64,000 nucleotides of DNA from Anaerovibrio slackiae (GTDB lineage: Bacteria > Bacillota > Negativicutes > Selenomonadales > Selenomonadaceae), in assembly GCF_009695585.1 (NCBI RefSeq), contig NZ_VUNR01000008.1, positions 1 through 64,000 on the forward strand, written 5' to 3'. Position 1 is the first letter of the stretch, and each line of letters starts with the position of its first letter. The translations under genes were made by a program, and so were the position numbers. Positions 31,196 through 40,715 of this stretch are shown here, in pieces. Below the pieces are notes generated by a model. That model searched no databases. It saw only the letters and a program-made list of their open reading frames with translations, and had not been told where the DNA came from.

Positions 31196-31429
31196 TTGAT
31201 CAAGCGTGATAGAAGCAGAAGACCTCGTAAAAAGGTTTGCAGTTTCTGCGTAGATAAGGTTGAGCAGATTGATTACAAGGATGTAGCTAAGCTGCGTCGT
31301 TACATTACCGAGCGTGGCAAGATTTTGCCTCGCCGCATTTCCGGCAACTGTGCCAAGCATCAGCGTCAGGTAACCGTTGCTATCAAGCGTGCACGCAACA
31401 TTGCACTCTTGCCTTTCACTGCTGAATAA
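31196..31429 (+). CDS. rpsR: 30S ribosomal protein S18
   Basis: The 77-residue basic protein has [19 protein letters not shown] and the canonical S18 core [20 protein letters not shown]. The start is TTG at 31196, eight bases after GAAGGAGGGAATA. No ATG gives a better fit. An early Cys pair (CSFC) together with a later Cys and His may bind zinc, as in many Firmicute S18 proteins. It is co-transcribed with rpsF and followed by a terminator. Confidence 0.95.
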   Translation: MIKRDRSRRPRKKVCSFCVDKVEQIDYKDVAKLRRYITERGKILPRRISGNCAKHQRQVTVAIKRARNIALLPFTAE

Positions 31430-31437
31430 GTGATAAT

Positions 31438-31467
31438 GAGGGGTCTCCGCAAGGGGACTCCTTTTTG
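31438..31467 (+). terminator. Terminator of rpsF-rpsR
   Basis: AGGGGTCTCC pairs with GGGGACTCCT (two G-T pairs) around a tight GCAA loop, followed by TTTTTG. Confidence 0.75.
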
Positions 31468-31501
31468 TGTTGTGAAGATAAATAAATGTGGGCAGGAATT
31501 T

Positions 31502-32860
31502 ATGAGCAGGAATGTAAAGAGACGTTTTCGCCTGAGATTGATACTGGAGGGCTGTGGCACGGGGCTTGCCGCAGGATTGTCCGTGGGTGTTTTCCGCTAT
31601 CTTTTGGGAGCCTCCGAGGATTTCAGGCAGATTGTATATGAAAATATCAGGCTGGCCGCCGGGGAGGGCAGGTGGCTTTTTCCTCTTTTATATGTGGCTG
31701 CCTTTGTGGCTATAGCCTGGCTGCTGGCCAAAATCGTGGCTCGGGAGCCTATGTGCACCGGCAGCGGCATCCCCCAGGTGAAGGGAATCCTGATGGGGAG
31801 GATGTCCATGGGCTGGGCCTCTGTCATGGTGGCGAAGATTGCAGGGGGCGTGCTGGCTATCGGTGCCGGCATGTCCCTGGGGCGGGAAGGCCCCAGCGTG
31901 CAGATTGGCGCCTGTGCCGGGCAGGGCATAGGACGCCTCAGCCAAAGCTCTGACAGGGGGCTGGAGGCGAGAACCCTGCTGGTGGCAGGAGCCGGTGCCG
32001 GCCTGGCAGCTGCCTTCAATGCGCCTTTTGCCGGGGTGATTTTCGGGCTGGAGGAGCTGCAGCGCACCTTTTCAGCTGCCGGGCTTCTGGTGTCCATTAC
32101 GGCAGCGGTGACGGCTGCGGCGGTGACGGAGCTGTTTTTTGGCAGCAGTCCTGTATTTTCCCTGGGATATCTTCTGCCTATGCCCCTTGATATGCTGGGC
32201 TGGCTGGCAGTCCAGGGGCTTTTTGTGGGAGCTTTGGGCAGGATGTTTAACCCTTCCCTGCTTTGGGCACAGGATTTTTATGAGAGGCTGGGGCTGAAGG
32301 GGATGTGCAAGCCGCTGCTGCCCCTGCTGCTGGCGGCATGCCTTGGCTTTGTGCTGCCGGAGATTCTGGGAGGCGGCAACCGGCTGGTGGATGCCCTGGC
32401 GGTGGAGAGCTATAGCCTGGCATTTCTCTGCCTGCTTTTTGCCGGGAAGTTTTTGTTTACCATGCTGTGCTTCGGCTCCGGGGTGCCGGGAGGGATTTTT
32501 CTGCCCATGCTGGTGCTGGGGGCGCTGGGCGGTGCAATTTTCGGACATTTGCTGGCAGCTGCCGGGCTTTTTCCTGCCATGTACCTGCCGGATATGATTG
32601 TCTTCGGCATGGCGGCTTATTTTGCCGTGGTGGTCAAGTCCCCGGTGACAGGCAGCGTGCTGATTATGGAGATGACAGGCTCATTCCAGCACATGCTGGC
32701 GCTTCTGATAGTATCTCTGTCTGCCTATGCCGTTTCCGATCTGACCGGCGGCAGGCCTGTGTATGGTGAGCTTTTGGGCAGGCTGCTGCGCAGAAATAAG
32801 GGCAGGGAAAAGAAAATTTTATCAAGAGTTGACAAAATAAAGAAAAGTGTAATAAAATAG
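31502..32860 (+). CDS. ClC-family chloride channel or proton/anion antiporter
   Basis: The 452-residue membrane protein carries the ClC signatures: GSGIPQVKG (in place of the common GSGIPE), GREGPSVQIGA with the gating glutamate, and GGIFLPMLVLGALGG. The intact gating Glu favours gated anion transport, and it might be Cl-/H+ exchange or fluoride-type export. There are no cytoplasmic CBS domains. The start at 31502 follows GGCAGGAATTT. A longer frame from 31430 runs through the rpsR terminator and is rejected. Confidence 0.9.
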   Translation: MSRNVKRRFRLRLILEGCGTGLAAGLSVGVFRYLLGASEDFRQIVYENIRLAAGEGRWLFPLLYVAAFVAIAWLLAKIVAREPMCTGSGIPQVKGILMGRMSMGWASVMVAKIAGGVLAIGAGMSLGREGPSVQIGACAGQGIGRLSQSSDRGLEARTLLVAGAGAGLAAAFNAPFAGVIFGLEELQRTFSAAGLLVSITAAVTAAAVTELFFGSSPVFSLGYLLPMPLDMLGWLAVQGLFVGALGRMFNPSLLWAQDFYERLGLKGMCKPLLPLLLAACLGFVLPEILGGGNRLVDALAVESYSLAFLCLLFAGKFLFTMLCFGSGVPGGIFLPMLVLGALGGAIFGHLLAAAGLFPAMYLPDMIVFGMAAYFAVVVKSPVTGSVLIMEMTGSFQHMLALLIVSLSAYAVSDLTGGRPVYGELLGRLLRRNKGREKKILSRVDKIKKSVIK

Positions 32861-32951
32861 GACAGTATTCCCATATAAACAATAGATAAAAATATTACTT
32901 GATAAAAAGCAATATTCCGTGTAAAATAATAGGAAATTGGAATTATTGGGC

Positions 32952-33005
32952 ATTGTTGAATAAAAATTGAACAATCGTGATAGGTACTATGTGCACATGT
33001 GCACA
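32952..33005. promoter_or_regulatory. Candidate operator region upstream of the deoR-type operon
   Basis: Two dyads lie 40-95 bases before the regulator start. One is ATTGTT/AACAAT with a 12-base spacer (32952-32975). The other is TGTGCACATGTGCACA (32990-33005), which is both a palindrome and a tandem of TGTGCACA. DeoR-type repressors often autoregulate through such repeats. The assignment is inferred from position only. Confidence 0.45.
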
Positions 33006-33046
33006 AATTGAAAATATAGGTTTAGAGAAATTGGGAGTGTGATATC

Positions 33047-33814
33047 ATGTTTTTGGAAGAACGTCAGGAAAGCATTATGAACATGCTGAATGCCGAAGGA
33101 AAGGTGCGCGTAAAGGAGCTCAGCGAGAAGTTTGGTGTGACGGAGGACTGTATCCGCAAGGATCTGGGGTCCCTGGAGAAGCAGGGCCGCCTGAAGCGTA
33201 CCTATGGCGGTGCCGTGGTACTGCGCGAGAATAACCATGTGATTGAAATCAGCAAGCGCAAGACCACTGATGTGGATGCCAAGAGGCGCATTGCCCATGC
33301 TGCGGTGAAGCTCATTCATGACAGGGATATGGTATTTCTGGATATTTCCACCAGCAATCTTGCCATTGCGGAGCTTTTGGCCAAGGACCAGCGTGAGCTG
33401 ACCATCGTGACCAATATGATTGACATCCTGCTGATTCTTGCCAATCATCCGAAAATCCGCGTGGTCTTTGCCGGCGGCAAGATAAACAAGAGCCGTGACG
33501 GCTTCTGGGGCGGCATGACCATGGACTTTATCTCCAGGCTGAAGCCTGATATTGCTTTTGTGGGCGCTATCGGTGTAGATGCTATGGAGAACAGCGTGTC
33601 CACCTACGATATTGAGGACGGCATCAACAAGGCGCAGATTATCCGCGTCAGCAAGCGTGCCTATGTGGTGGCAGAGGCCAGGAAGCTCAGCACGGACGGC
33701 AACTACAACTATGCGACTCTTGATACCCTGTCCGGGCTTATCACGGATTCTATGCCGTCTGAGAAGGTTTGCGAGGCTCTGGCACGGCATGGTGTAGAGC
33801 TTATTGTGCCATGA
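33047..33814 (+). CDS. DeoR-family transcriptional regulator
   Basis: The 255-residue protein has the DeoR N-terminal helix-turn-helix (ERQESIMNMLNAEGKVRVKE, then LSEKFGVTEDCIRKDLGSLE) and a C-terminal DeoRC sugar-phosphate sensor domain (MVFLDISTSNLAIAELL, TNMIDILLIL, FAGGKIN, GAIGVDA). DeoR proteins normally repress sugar metabolism genes. Here the coupled downstream genes are a sulfatase-fold membrane enzyme and a radical SAM protein, so the signal is unclear. Its stop overlaps the next start in ATGA. Confidence 0.88.
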   Translation: MFLEERQESIMNMLNAEGKVRVKELSEKFGVTEDCIRKDLGSLEKQGRLKRTYGGAVVLRENNHVIEISKRKTTDVDAKRRIAHAAVKLIHDRDMVFLDISTSNLAIAELLAKDQRELTIVTNMIDILLILANHPKIRVVFAGGKINKSRDGFWGGMTMDFISRLKPDIAFVGAIGVDAMENSVSTYDIEDGINKAQIIRVSKRAYVVAEARKLSTDGNYNYATLDTLSGLITDSMPSEKVCEALARHGVELIVP

Positions 33815-35856
33815 TAAGGTATATATGCAGGGGACTGAAGGTATTTTGCTTTTATCTTTCAGTCCTTTCTCTTTGCAGGCTGGTGTTCTGTCTGTGGCTG
33901 CAGGAGTATTGGGGAGCCGGTACGGGAGCCGGGGAGCTGGTCACCGCCCTGTGGCTGGGTACCAGGCTCAGTATTCAGACGGCTGGGGTGCTGGTGCTTT
34001 TGACCATGGTGCCTGCCGGTATAGTGACGGCATTTTCCCGGCGGCTGGGGCAGGGAGCGGAACGGCTTCTCAGCTGGCTGGTGCTGTCTGTTACCTCTAT
34101 TCTCTTTGTGGCAAGCTTTCCCTATTACCGGCAGTTTCACAGCCGGTTTCATCAGCTCTTGTTTAACGCGGGCAACGATGATATGTATGCCCTGCTGGTG
34201 TCCCTGGTGCAGGAGTTCAACCTGCCTCTCAGGTTGGCAGGGGCGCTGCTCCTTGGCTACGGCCTGTGGCGGCTTATGTATGTGATGCTCGGCAGCTTCA
34301 GCGCAAGCGAGGCTGATGGCAGGACTCGCAGGGTGATGGGGGTTTCCTACAGGGAAGCGGCTGCGCCCGGTTCTTTTGGTGGCTTTTTGCGCTTTCGGCA
34401 TGGGAGCTGGTGCAGGGGCGTTATCCTGGCAGCGGTGCTCTATGTGCTGGGGCGGCTGGTGATTTTTGGCGGCAGCTGGGGCTGGGAAACGGCCCTGGAA
34501 TGGGAAAATGTAGGCGTTACCAACGATGCCTTTATGAATGAGGCAATTCTCGATGATTATCAGGCTATCTATCGCGGTTATCGTATGAATAACCGCCTGT
34601 TGGCGTGCAACGGATTAAATTTTACGGCAGAGCAGATTAAAAATCTGGCGGCAGCAAGGGCGGGACTGCCGCCTGACAGCGACAACCTGGATGATTACCT
34701 GAGGCGCAGTGCCGGTGGTGCAGCTATTGCAAAGCCCAAGCAGATTTTCTTGCTGGTGTCCGAGAGCTATGCCAACTGGCCTCTTTTGGACAAGTATGCG
34801 GATTTGCATATTGCAGAGGGCATGCGGCGGCTGATTGCGGAGCCTGATACGGATTACTGCCCTGCTATGCTGCCTAACGGTGCCAGCACCATTTCGGCAC
34901 TGACCGGGGTGGTGACGGGGCTGGCGGATGCCAACCTTTATCTGACCACCATGCCTGAGTCCTTCGGGGCACCTTATATTACGGCCTTGGCACCTCAGAT
35001 GGAGCGGCTGGGCTATGAGACGGCCTTCTGGTATGCAGGGCCTGCCACCTGGGAGCGCATCGGGGCCTTTACCAGGGCCCAGGGCTTCCAGCATTTTTAT
35101 GGCAGGGGGGATATGCCTGAGTCGGCGGAGGGCAGTGTCTGGGGCTGCGATGATGAGTACCTGTATGACCAGGTGCTGAAGGAGGTTTCCCCCGACAGGG
35201 AGAGCTTCAACGTGATTATGAATGCCTCCAATCATTCCCCTTATAGCGTGGATGTGGCAGGCAAGGGCTTTGATGAGGAGGCGGTGCGCCGCGTTCTGCC
35301 CAAGGAGGTTCAGGGGGATGAATGGCTCCTGCGGGAGCTGGGGCATTACTGGTATGCTGACCGGGAAATGGCCAGGCTGGTGGCTGCCCTGAAGGAGCAT
35401 TACCCGGAGTGCCTGATAATGATTGTGGGAGACCATGCGGACAGGTACAACATCGATAAGACCCCTTCCATGTACGAGCGGTATGCAGTGCCGTTTATCG
35501 TAACGGGCAAGGGAGTGCATAAAGGCATCCTGCTGCCTGACAGCGCCGGCAGCCAGATTGATATTGGCCCGACGCTGATTGAGCTGATTGCCCCGAAGGG
35601 ATTTGAGTATTATGCTGTGGGGGCGAGCCTTTCCAGGGACAACCGCCAGGGTGTCAATTACGGTTTCTGGATTACCCGTGACTTTATAGGCGAGGCGGAC
35701 AGGGTGCCTCTGGAGCCTGTGCAGATTGAGGGCAGCCAGGGGCGGGGCTTTGACCAGGCGGCGTTGCAGCGGTATATTGACACCGTGCGCAGCGTGTCCT
35801 GGTGGCGGCCCAAGTACGGGCCGGTGCTGGATGAGCGTTTGCTGGAAGGGCGGTGA
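33811..35856 (+). CDS. LtaS/MdoB-type membrane sulfatase-fold phosphoglycerol transferase
   Basis: The 681-residue protein has about five membrane helices in the first ~220 residues, a linker, and an extracytoplasmic alkaline-phosphatase-superfamily domain. KQIFLLVSESYANWPLLDKY opens that domain, MLPNGASTISALTGV holds the likely nucleophile Thr, NASNHSPYSVD follows, and MIVGDHADRYN gives the metal ligands. Lipoteichoic acid synthases and OPG synthases share this design. In a diderm cell, transfer of a phosphoglycerol or phosphoethanolamine group to envelope glycan or LPS is more likely than classical LTA. The start is the ATG overlapping the deoR stop by 4 bases. Confidence 0.85.
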   Translation: MIRYICRGLKVFCFYLSVLSLCRLVFCLWLQEYWGAGTGAGELVTALWLGTRLSIQTAGVLVLLTMVPAGIVTAFSRRLGQGAERLLSWLVLSVTSILFVASFPYYRQFHSRFHQLLFNAGNDDMYALLVSLVQEFNLPLRLAGALLLGYGLWRLMYVMLGSFSASEADGRTRRVMGVSYREAAAPGSFGGFLRFRHGSWCRGVILAAVLYVLGRLVIFGGSWGWETALEWENVGVTNDAFMNEAILDDYQAIYRGYRMNNRLLACNGLNFTAEQIKNLAAARAGLPPDSDNLDDYLRRSAGGAAIAKPKQIFLLVSESYANWPLLDKYADLHIAEGMRRLIAEPDTDYCPAMLPNGASTISALTGVVTGLADANLYLTTMPESFGAPYITALAPQMERLGYETAFWYAGPATWERIGAFTRAQGFQHFYGRGDMPESAEGSVWGCDDEYLYDQVLKEVSPDRESFNVIMNASNHSPYSVDVAGKGFDEEAVRRVLPKEVQGDEWLLRELGHYWYADREMARLVAALKEHYPECLIMIVGDHADRYNIDKTPSMYERYAVPFIVTGKGVHKGILLPDSAGSQIDIGPTLIELIAPKGFEYYAVGASLSRDNRQGVNYGFWITRDFIGEADRVPLEPVQIEGSQGRGFDQAALQRYIDTVRSVSWWRPKYGPVLDERLLEGR

Positions 35857-36782
35857 GGCGTATGCTGCTGGCTAAAGAGGCAAGGGACAGCCTGCTGGCA
35901 AACTGCCAGCTGTGCCCGAGGCAGTGCGGTGCAAACAGGCTGCTGGGCAAGGGTGCCTGCGGCGGCGGTGACAGGGCGGTAGTGGCCAAGGTGAGCCTTC
36001 ACCCGTGGGAGGAGCCTGTGCTGACAGGGGAAAAGGGTGCCGGTACGGTGTTCTTTTCCGGCTGCAGCCTGCGCTGCGTCTTTTGCCAGAATTATGAAAT
36101 CAGCCATCAGGAAAAGGGGGTGGCGGTGTCTGATGAGGAGCTGGGCAGGCTTTTCCTCAGGCAGCAGGCGGCAGGGGCGGCGGTGCTGGATCTGGTGACG
36201 CCAACCCATTATGCGCCCCAGATAATCAACGGCATTTATTTTGCCCGGCAGGAGGGGCTTTCCTTGCCTGTGGCGTACAATTCAAGCGGCTATGAAGCAA
36301 TCACCGCCCTGGAGATGCTGAAGGATAGCGTGGATGTTTTCCTGCCGGACTTGAAGTATTATGACAGCAGTTTGTCCGGGCAGTATTCCGGGGCACCTGA
36401 TTACTTTGCCGTAGCCTCCGGGGCTATCGAGAAGATGGTGGAGCTGGCAGGGCCGCCAGTGCTGAATGATGCCGGTATCATGACCGGCGGCGTGCTGGTG
36501 CGGCACATGGTGCTGCCGGGAGCCAGGAAGGACAGCATGAAGCTTCTGGACTGGCTGTGGTCAGAGTTTGGGGATGATATTTATCTCAGCCTGATGAGCC
36601 AGTATACCCCCATGTATCGGGCAAAGGAGTTCCCCAAGCTTACGCGGCGGCTGACTACCTTCGAGTATGAGTCGGTGACGGATTATGCGGCAGGGCTGGG
36701 CTTTACCAGATGCTTTGTGCAGGAGCGGTCATCGGCAGATGCTGCCTATGTGCCGGACTGGGATGATGCCGGTGTGTTTTAA
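35853..36782 (+). CDS. Radical SAM protein of the PflA-like / PflX group (COG1313 type)
   Basis: The 309-residue protein has the radical SAM cluster motif at C71, C75 and C78 (SGCSLRCVFCQN), preceded by a Cys-rich N terminus (C18, C21, C25 in CQLCPRQC). Family members resemble pyruvate formate-lyase activating enzyme, but their substrates are unknown. The first start is GTG, overlapping the sulfatase stop as GTGA. An ATG nine bases later is an alternative. It is the third coupled gene of this operon. No glycyl radical enzyme gene is adjacent. Confidence 0.85.
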   Translation: MRRMLLAKEARDSLLANCQLCPRQCGANRLLGKGACGGGDRAVVAKVSLHPWEEPVLTGEKGAGTVFFSGCSLRCVFCQNYEISHQEKGVAVSDEELGRLFLRQQAAGAAVLDLVTPTHYAPQIINGIYFARQEGLSLPVAYNSSGYEAITALEMLKDSVDVFLPDLKYYDSSLSGQYSGAPDYFAVASGAIEKMVELAGPPVLNDAGIMTGGVLVRHMVLPGARKDSMKLLDWLWSEFGDDIYLSLMSQYTPMYRAKEFPKLTRRLTTFEYESVTDYAAGLGFTRCFVQERSSADAAYVPDWDDAGVF

Positions 36783-36808
36783 ACGAATTTAAGAAATTAA
36801 ATTTGGGA

Positions 36809-36837
36809 TTGTTTTGAGCTCCAATTGCTAGTATAAT
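36809..36837 (+). promoter_or_regulatory. Predicted promoter of the PocR chemoreceptor gene
   Basis: TTGTTT and TATAAT are separated by 17 bases, about 65 bases before the chosen GTG start. Confidence 0.5.
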
Positions 36838-36901
36838 GTATGTAGCAGACTATAGGGGTATCTTTGATATTTCAGGAATGATTAGGGAGAGGTGTGTTAT
36901 T

Positions 36902-37915
36902 GTGGCAGAAGATGTTCGCGTAGAAGATGTATTTGATATGGATTTCTTGCAGAAGTTCCAGGATAACTTTGCGAGAGCGGTAGGTATGACTGCCGTTACT
37001 GTGGATGCGGATGGCAAGCCGATTACCCGTCCTACGGATTGGTCTGAGTTTTGCATGAAGTACACCCGTGGCACTGCGGAGGGTTGCCGCCGCTGCGAGC
37101 AGTGCGACAAAAATGGCGGTGAGACTGCTGCCCGTACCGGGCGTCCTACCCTGTATGAGTGCCATGCAGGCCTGTATGATTTCGGTGCGCCGATTATTGT
37201 AGATGGCAAGCAGATTGGTTCCATCCTGGGCGGCCAGATTCTGACGGCACCGCCTAATGAGGACAAGTTCCGTGCCTATGCCAAGGAGATTGGCGCAGAC
37301 CCGGAGAAGTATGTGGAGGCAGTGCGCAAGATTCAGATTATGCCAAGGGAGCGCCTGGAGTATGCCGCAGAGGTGCTGTTCATGATGGCAAGCTCCTTCT
37401 CCCGGATGGGGCATTATCAGTATCAGCTGAGGAAGATGGCTGAGTCCATCAATGAGACTGCTATGCATGTTTCCGCAGCGATGGAGGAGCTGGCGGCTTC
37501 TGCCAACGATGTAAATGAGAATCAGAAGGGCTTGAATAAGGAGATTGAGAATGTAAGCGCAATTTCCAGCAAGATCAACGAGTTCACCAGCCTCATCAGG
37601 GATATTGCGAAGCAGACACGCCTCCTGGGCCTGAATGCTTCTATTGAGGCTGCCCGTGCAGGTACTGCCGGTGCAGGCTTTGCCGTAGTTTCCGAGGAAA
37701 TCGGCAAGCTGGCTGACAGCTCCCGTGAGACTGTTGACAAGATTCAGGAGTTCACCGACCAGATTGGCGAGTCCGTAAACGAGACTGTTTCCAAGGGCGA
37801 GGCAACCTCTGAGATTGTAGGCCAGCAGACCTCCGCTATTGCCGAGGTAGCACAGGAGCTGACCAGGCTGTCTGAGACTGCCGGCAAGCTGGTGGAGCTG
37901 GCTAACCACAAATAA
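36902..37915 (+). CDS. Soluble PocR-domain methyl-accepting chemotaxis-type protein
   Basis: The 337-residue cytoplasmic protein has an N-terminal PocR ligand-binding domain (about 5-165; [20 protein letters not shown], Cys-rich [25 protein letters not shown]) fused to an MCP signalling domain. The signalling hairpin tip reads [20 protein letters not shown]. PocR domains bind small hydrocarbon derivatives such as 1,2-propanediol, or a metal cofactor. There are no membrane segments and no HAMP domain. The GTG start at 36902 follows GGGAGAGGTGTTATT. An in-frame ATG at 36836 lies inside the -10 region and is rejected. Confidence 0.85.
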   Translation: MAEDVRVEDVFDMDFLQKFQDNFARAVGMTAVTVDADGKPITRPTDWSEFCMKYTRGTAEGCRRCEQCDKNGGETAARTGRPTLYECHAGLYDFGAPIIVDGKQIGSILGGQILTAPPNEDKFRAYAKEIGADPEKYVEAVRKIQIMPRERLEYAAEVLFMMASSFSRMGHYQYQLRKMAESINETAMHVSAAMEELAASANDVNENQKGLNKEIENVSAISSKINEFTSLIRDIAKQTRLLGLNASIEAARAGTAGAGFAVVSEEIGKLADSSRETVDKIQEFTDQIGESVNETVSKGEATSEIVGQQTSAIAEVAQELTRLSETAGKLVELANHK

Positions 37916-37926
37916 GATATTTTTTC

Positions 37927-37957
37927 AAAAGGCTGTCTTTTCAGGCGGCCTTTTTTT
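37927..37957 (+). terminator. Terminator after the PocR chemoreceptor
   Basis: AAAGGCTGTC and GGCGGCCTTT form an imperfect stem and are followed by seven Ts. Confidence 0.7.
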
Positions 37958-37995
37958 GTCGGAAGGTATTGTATTGCATGGAAAAGGGGATTTGC

Positions 37996-38976
37996 ATGGA
38001 AAAGAAACCTGGCATGAAAAAGAGGATTTGCTTTATTGCAACAGGCGGGACTATTGCCTGCTCGGACAGCGGCAATGGGCTGATGCCCTCCCTGGGGGCG
38101 GAGGGGCTGGCAGCTGCCGTGCCGGAAGCAGGGGAGCTTTGCAGCATTGATTTTGTGCAGCTGATGCAGCTGGACAGCAGCAATCTCACCCCTGCCCACT
38201 GGCAGGAGATTGCCGGGGCGGTGGCAGAAAGGCATGATGCCTATGACGGCTTTGTTATCAGCCATGGCACGGATACCATGGCATATACGGCAGCGGCCCT
38301 TTATTATATGCTGGAGAATGTCAAGGTGCCGGTGGTGCTGACGGGCTCCCAGCTGCCTATGGAGCACCCGGAGACAGATGCCAAAAGGAATCTTCTGACG
38401 GCATTTCATGCTGCTGCCAGCGGCAGGGCCGGGGTGTTTCTTGCCTTTGACGGCCATGTGCTTTTCGGGGACAGTGCCAAGAAGCTGTACTCCAAGGAGT
38501 TCCACGCTTTCCACAGCATCAACAGGCCGGAGGCAGGGGTGATGGATTTTGCCGCAGGCAAAATGGTGTGGCACCAGCAGGACTGCCCTTCTTCCGGCAG
38601 TTTCCGACTGCACCGTCAGCTGGATGACAGGGTGATGGTGCTGAAGCTGCTGCCTGGCACCAGCCCGGAGCTGCTCAAGCTGGCAGTTGATGCAGGCTAC
38701 AGGGGGATTATCCTGGAGTCCTTTGGTTCTGGCGGTGTGCCTACGGACGAGTCGCCTCATAGCTTTCTGCCGATGATTGATTATGCCATTCAAAAGGGAG
38801 TGGTGCTGGTCTGCACTACCCAGTGCATTTACGACGGGGTGCATCTTGAGACCTACGAGGTAGGCGTCAGGGCCATGCAGCATGGCGTTATTTCCGGCGG
38901 CACTGCTACAGTGGAGGCCCTGGCGGTGAAGCTGATGCTGGCACTGGGGGAAGGCAGGGATTTGACAGATTTTTAA
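37996..38976 (+). CDS. ansA: L-asparaginase, type I (cytoplasmic)
   Basis: The 326-residue enzyme has the two asparaginase threonine motifs: IATGGTIACSD near the N terminus and ISHGTDTMAYTAAALYYML. It hydrolyses asparagine to aspartate and ammonia. There is no signal peptide, which is consistent with the cytoplasmic type. Several in-frame ATGs exist (37978, 37996, 38014). 37996 is chosen because AAAAGGGGATTTGC precedes it at proper spacing. The stop is 32 bases before the first DUF262 gene, where base composition changes abruptly. Confidence 0.88.
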   Translation: MEKKPGMKKRICFIATGGTIACSDSGNGLMPSLGAEGLAAAVPEAGELCSIDFVQLMQLDSSNLTPAHWQEIAGAVAERHDAYDGFVISHGTDTMAYTAAALYYMLENVKVPVVLTGSQLPMEHPETDAKRNLLTAFHAAASGRAGVFLAFDGHVLFGDSAKKLYSKEFHAFHSINRPEAGVMDFAAGKMVWHQQDCPSSGSFRLHRQLDDRVMVLKLLPGTSPELLKLAVDAGYRGIILESFGSGGVPTDESPHSFLPMIDYAIQKGVVLVCTTQCIYDGVHLETYEVGVRAMQHGVISGGTATVEALAVKLMLALGEGRDLTDF

Positions 38977-39008
38977 TTTGTTAATCAATTTGGGAAAGGA
39001 TGACGTAT

Positions 39009-40700
39009 ATGGAGAAGGATATAGTATTGGAATCCAGGCTGGTGGGAACGATAAAAGGAGATTTTTTTGTTCCCTCTTATCAAAGAGGGTATCGCTGGGG
39101 CAAGACAGAGGTTGTTCGGTTATTGGATGATATTTATTCCTGCGATGGAGATAGTTATTATCTTCAGCCAGTAGTAGTAAGAAAAAATGGTAACAAATAT
39201 GAATTGATTGATGGGCAGCAAAGATTGACTACTATTTATCTTATTTATCGTTACATGAATAATGTAAGTGGTGATTTACGTTATGCACCTAAGTTTTCTT
39301 TGGAATATGCTACAAGAAAAAAATCAGCAAGTTTCCTTCAGTCTGTGGATATGGCTAGAAAAGAAGAAAATATTGATTTTTGGTTTATATGCAATGCCTA
39401 TGAAAGTATAGAACAGTGGTTTAAAGACAAGGATGAGCAGATTTTTGGTAACATTGACAAATGTTTTAACGAAAAAGTGCAAATTATTTGGTATGAAGTT
39501 AATGATAGCGATGATGAAGCCATATCGTTATTTGCCCGGTTGAATATAGGCAAAATTCCCCTGACTAGTGCGGAATTGGTTAAGGCTATGTTTTTGAGCA
39601 GGGATACCCGGCTGGGAATTGACGAGAATGTGAGGCAGGAAATAGCTCTCCAGTGGGATAACATAGAAAGGGACTTGCATAAGGATAATTTTTGGTATTT
39701 CCTTACTAATCAGAGTATTGCCAGCTATCAAACAAGAATTGATTTAGTACTTGATTTGGTAGCTGGCAAAAAGAAAAGCAATGGAGAAACATATTATACA
39801 TTTTTTTATTTTGATAACATGCGTCAGGAAATTTCTATTAAAGAGATATGGCGCAAAATTCATAAGACCTTTTTAGTGCTAACAGATTGGTTTGAAAATC
39901 ATAATTTATATCACAAAATAGGCTATCTTATTGCTGCTCAAGAATTAACTTTGATGGAAATATACAACATGTCCCTGAATAAGACGAAGCCTAAATTCAT
40001 TGATGACCTTGATAGTCGTATAAAATACAGCATGAAAGATATTCATTCAGGATTGACCTATGATGATCCGGCTGACAAGAAGAAAATAAGGAAGTTGCTG
40101 TTTTTATTCAATGTGGAGTCAGTACATAGTTTTGAAGAAAATACTCAATGGTTTCCGTTTGATAAATTTAAGGTTATTGATAATGGCAAGGTGGCATGGA
40201 GCTTGGAACATATTCATGCCCAGCAATCCGATAGATTAAGGGACAAAAAGGCATGGAAAGAATGGCTGAATACGCATATTGAATCTATAAAAGTTGTAGC
40301 CGGTAATGAGAAAAATCTAATAGCTAAAATGGAAGCGGCACTCCATAAATCAGATTTGCGGGGTGAGGACTTTGATAAAATACAGCAGGAAGCTATAGAT
40401 GTGCTGTCTGAAAAAGGAAATATAGGCGACATTCATTCTGTTTCTAATTTGGCACTGCTGAAAGCAAGTGACAATGCCGCACTGAGTAATTCTGTCTTTG
40501 ATGTGAAGCGTAATGAAATCATAAAAATGGACAGTGAAGGTAAATACATTCCATTTTGTACTAGAATGGTTTTTCTAAAATATTATACGTCATCTGCTGA
40601 CAATCAACTGCATTTCTGGGGCCAGTCGGATCGGGAAGCGTATCTCGCTGCCATTAACAGGGTATTGAATAAATATTTGCCGGAGAAAATAGTTGAGTAG
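39009..40700 (+). CDS. DUF262 + DUF1524 (HNH) protein, GmrSD-like, candidate defence nuclease
   Basis: The 563-residue protein begins with a DUF262 domain. It has the YQRGYRW motif (residues 24-30) and DGQQRLTT (68-75), the ParB/Srx-like NTP-handling signatures of GmrS. The C-terminal part carries a DUF1524 HNH-type nuclease: WSLEHIHAQQSD with E400, H401 and H403, followed by SVSNLALLKASDNAALSNSVF. GmrSD, SspE and BrxU, which share this design, cut modified or unmarked phage DNA. The start at 39009 has GGGAAAGG eight bases upstream. The ATG at 39000 is too close to that site. The gene is markedly AT-rich compared with its neighbours, suggesting recent transfer. Confidence 0.82.
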   Translation: MEKDIVLESRLVGTIKGDFFVPSYQRGYRWGKTEVVRLLDDIYSCDGDSYYLQPVVVRKNGNKYELIDGQQRLTTIYLIYRYMNNVSGDLRYAPKFSLEYATRKKSASFLQSVDMARKEENIDFWFICNAYESIEQWFKDKDEQIFGNIDKCFNEKVQIIWYEVNDSDDEAISLFARLNIGKIPLTSAELVKAMFLSRDTRLGIDENVRQEIALQWDNIERDLHKDNFWYFLTNQSIASYQTRIDLVLDLVAGKKKSNGETYYTFFYFDNMRQEISIKEIWRKIHKTFLVLTDWFENHNLYHKIGYLIAAQELTLMEIYNMSLNKTKPKFIDDLDSRIKYSMKDIHSGLTYDDPADKKKIRKLLFLFNVESVHSFEENTQWFPFDKFKVIDNGKVAWSLEHIHAQQSDRLRDKKAWKEWLNTHIESIKVVAGNEKNLIAKMEAALHKSDLRGEDFDKIQQEAIDVLSEKGNIGDIHSVSNLALLKASDNAALSNSVFDVKRNEIIKMDSEGKYIPFCTRMVFLKYYTSSADNQLHFWGQSDREAYLAAINRVLNKYLPEKIVE

Positions 40701-40715
40701 AGCGAGGAAAAATAT

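Noticed and set aside
39000-39008. ATG at 39000 as the start of the first DUF262 gene
   Set aside because: It directly abuts GGGAAAGG, leaving no spacing. The ATG at 39009 has eight bases of spacing and gives the same protein minus three residues.
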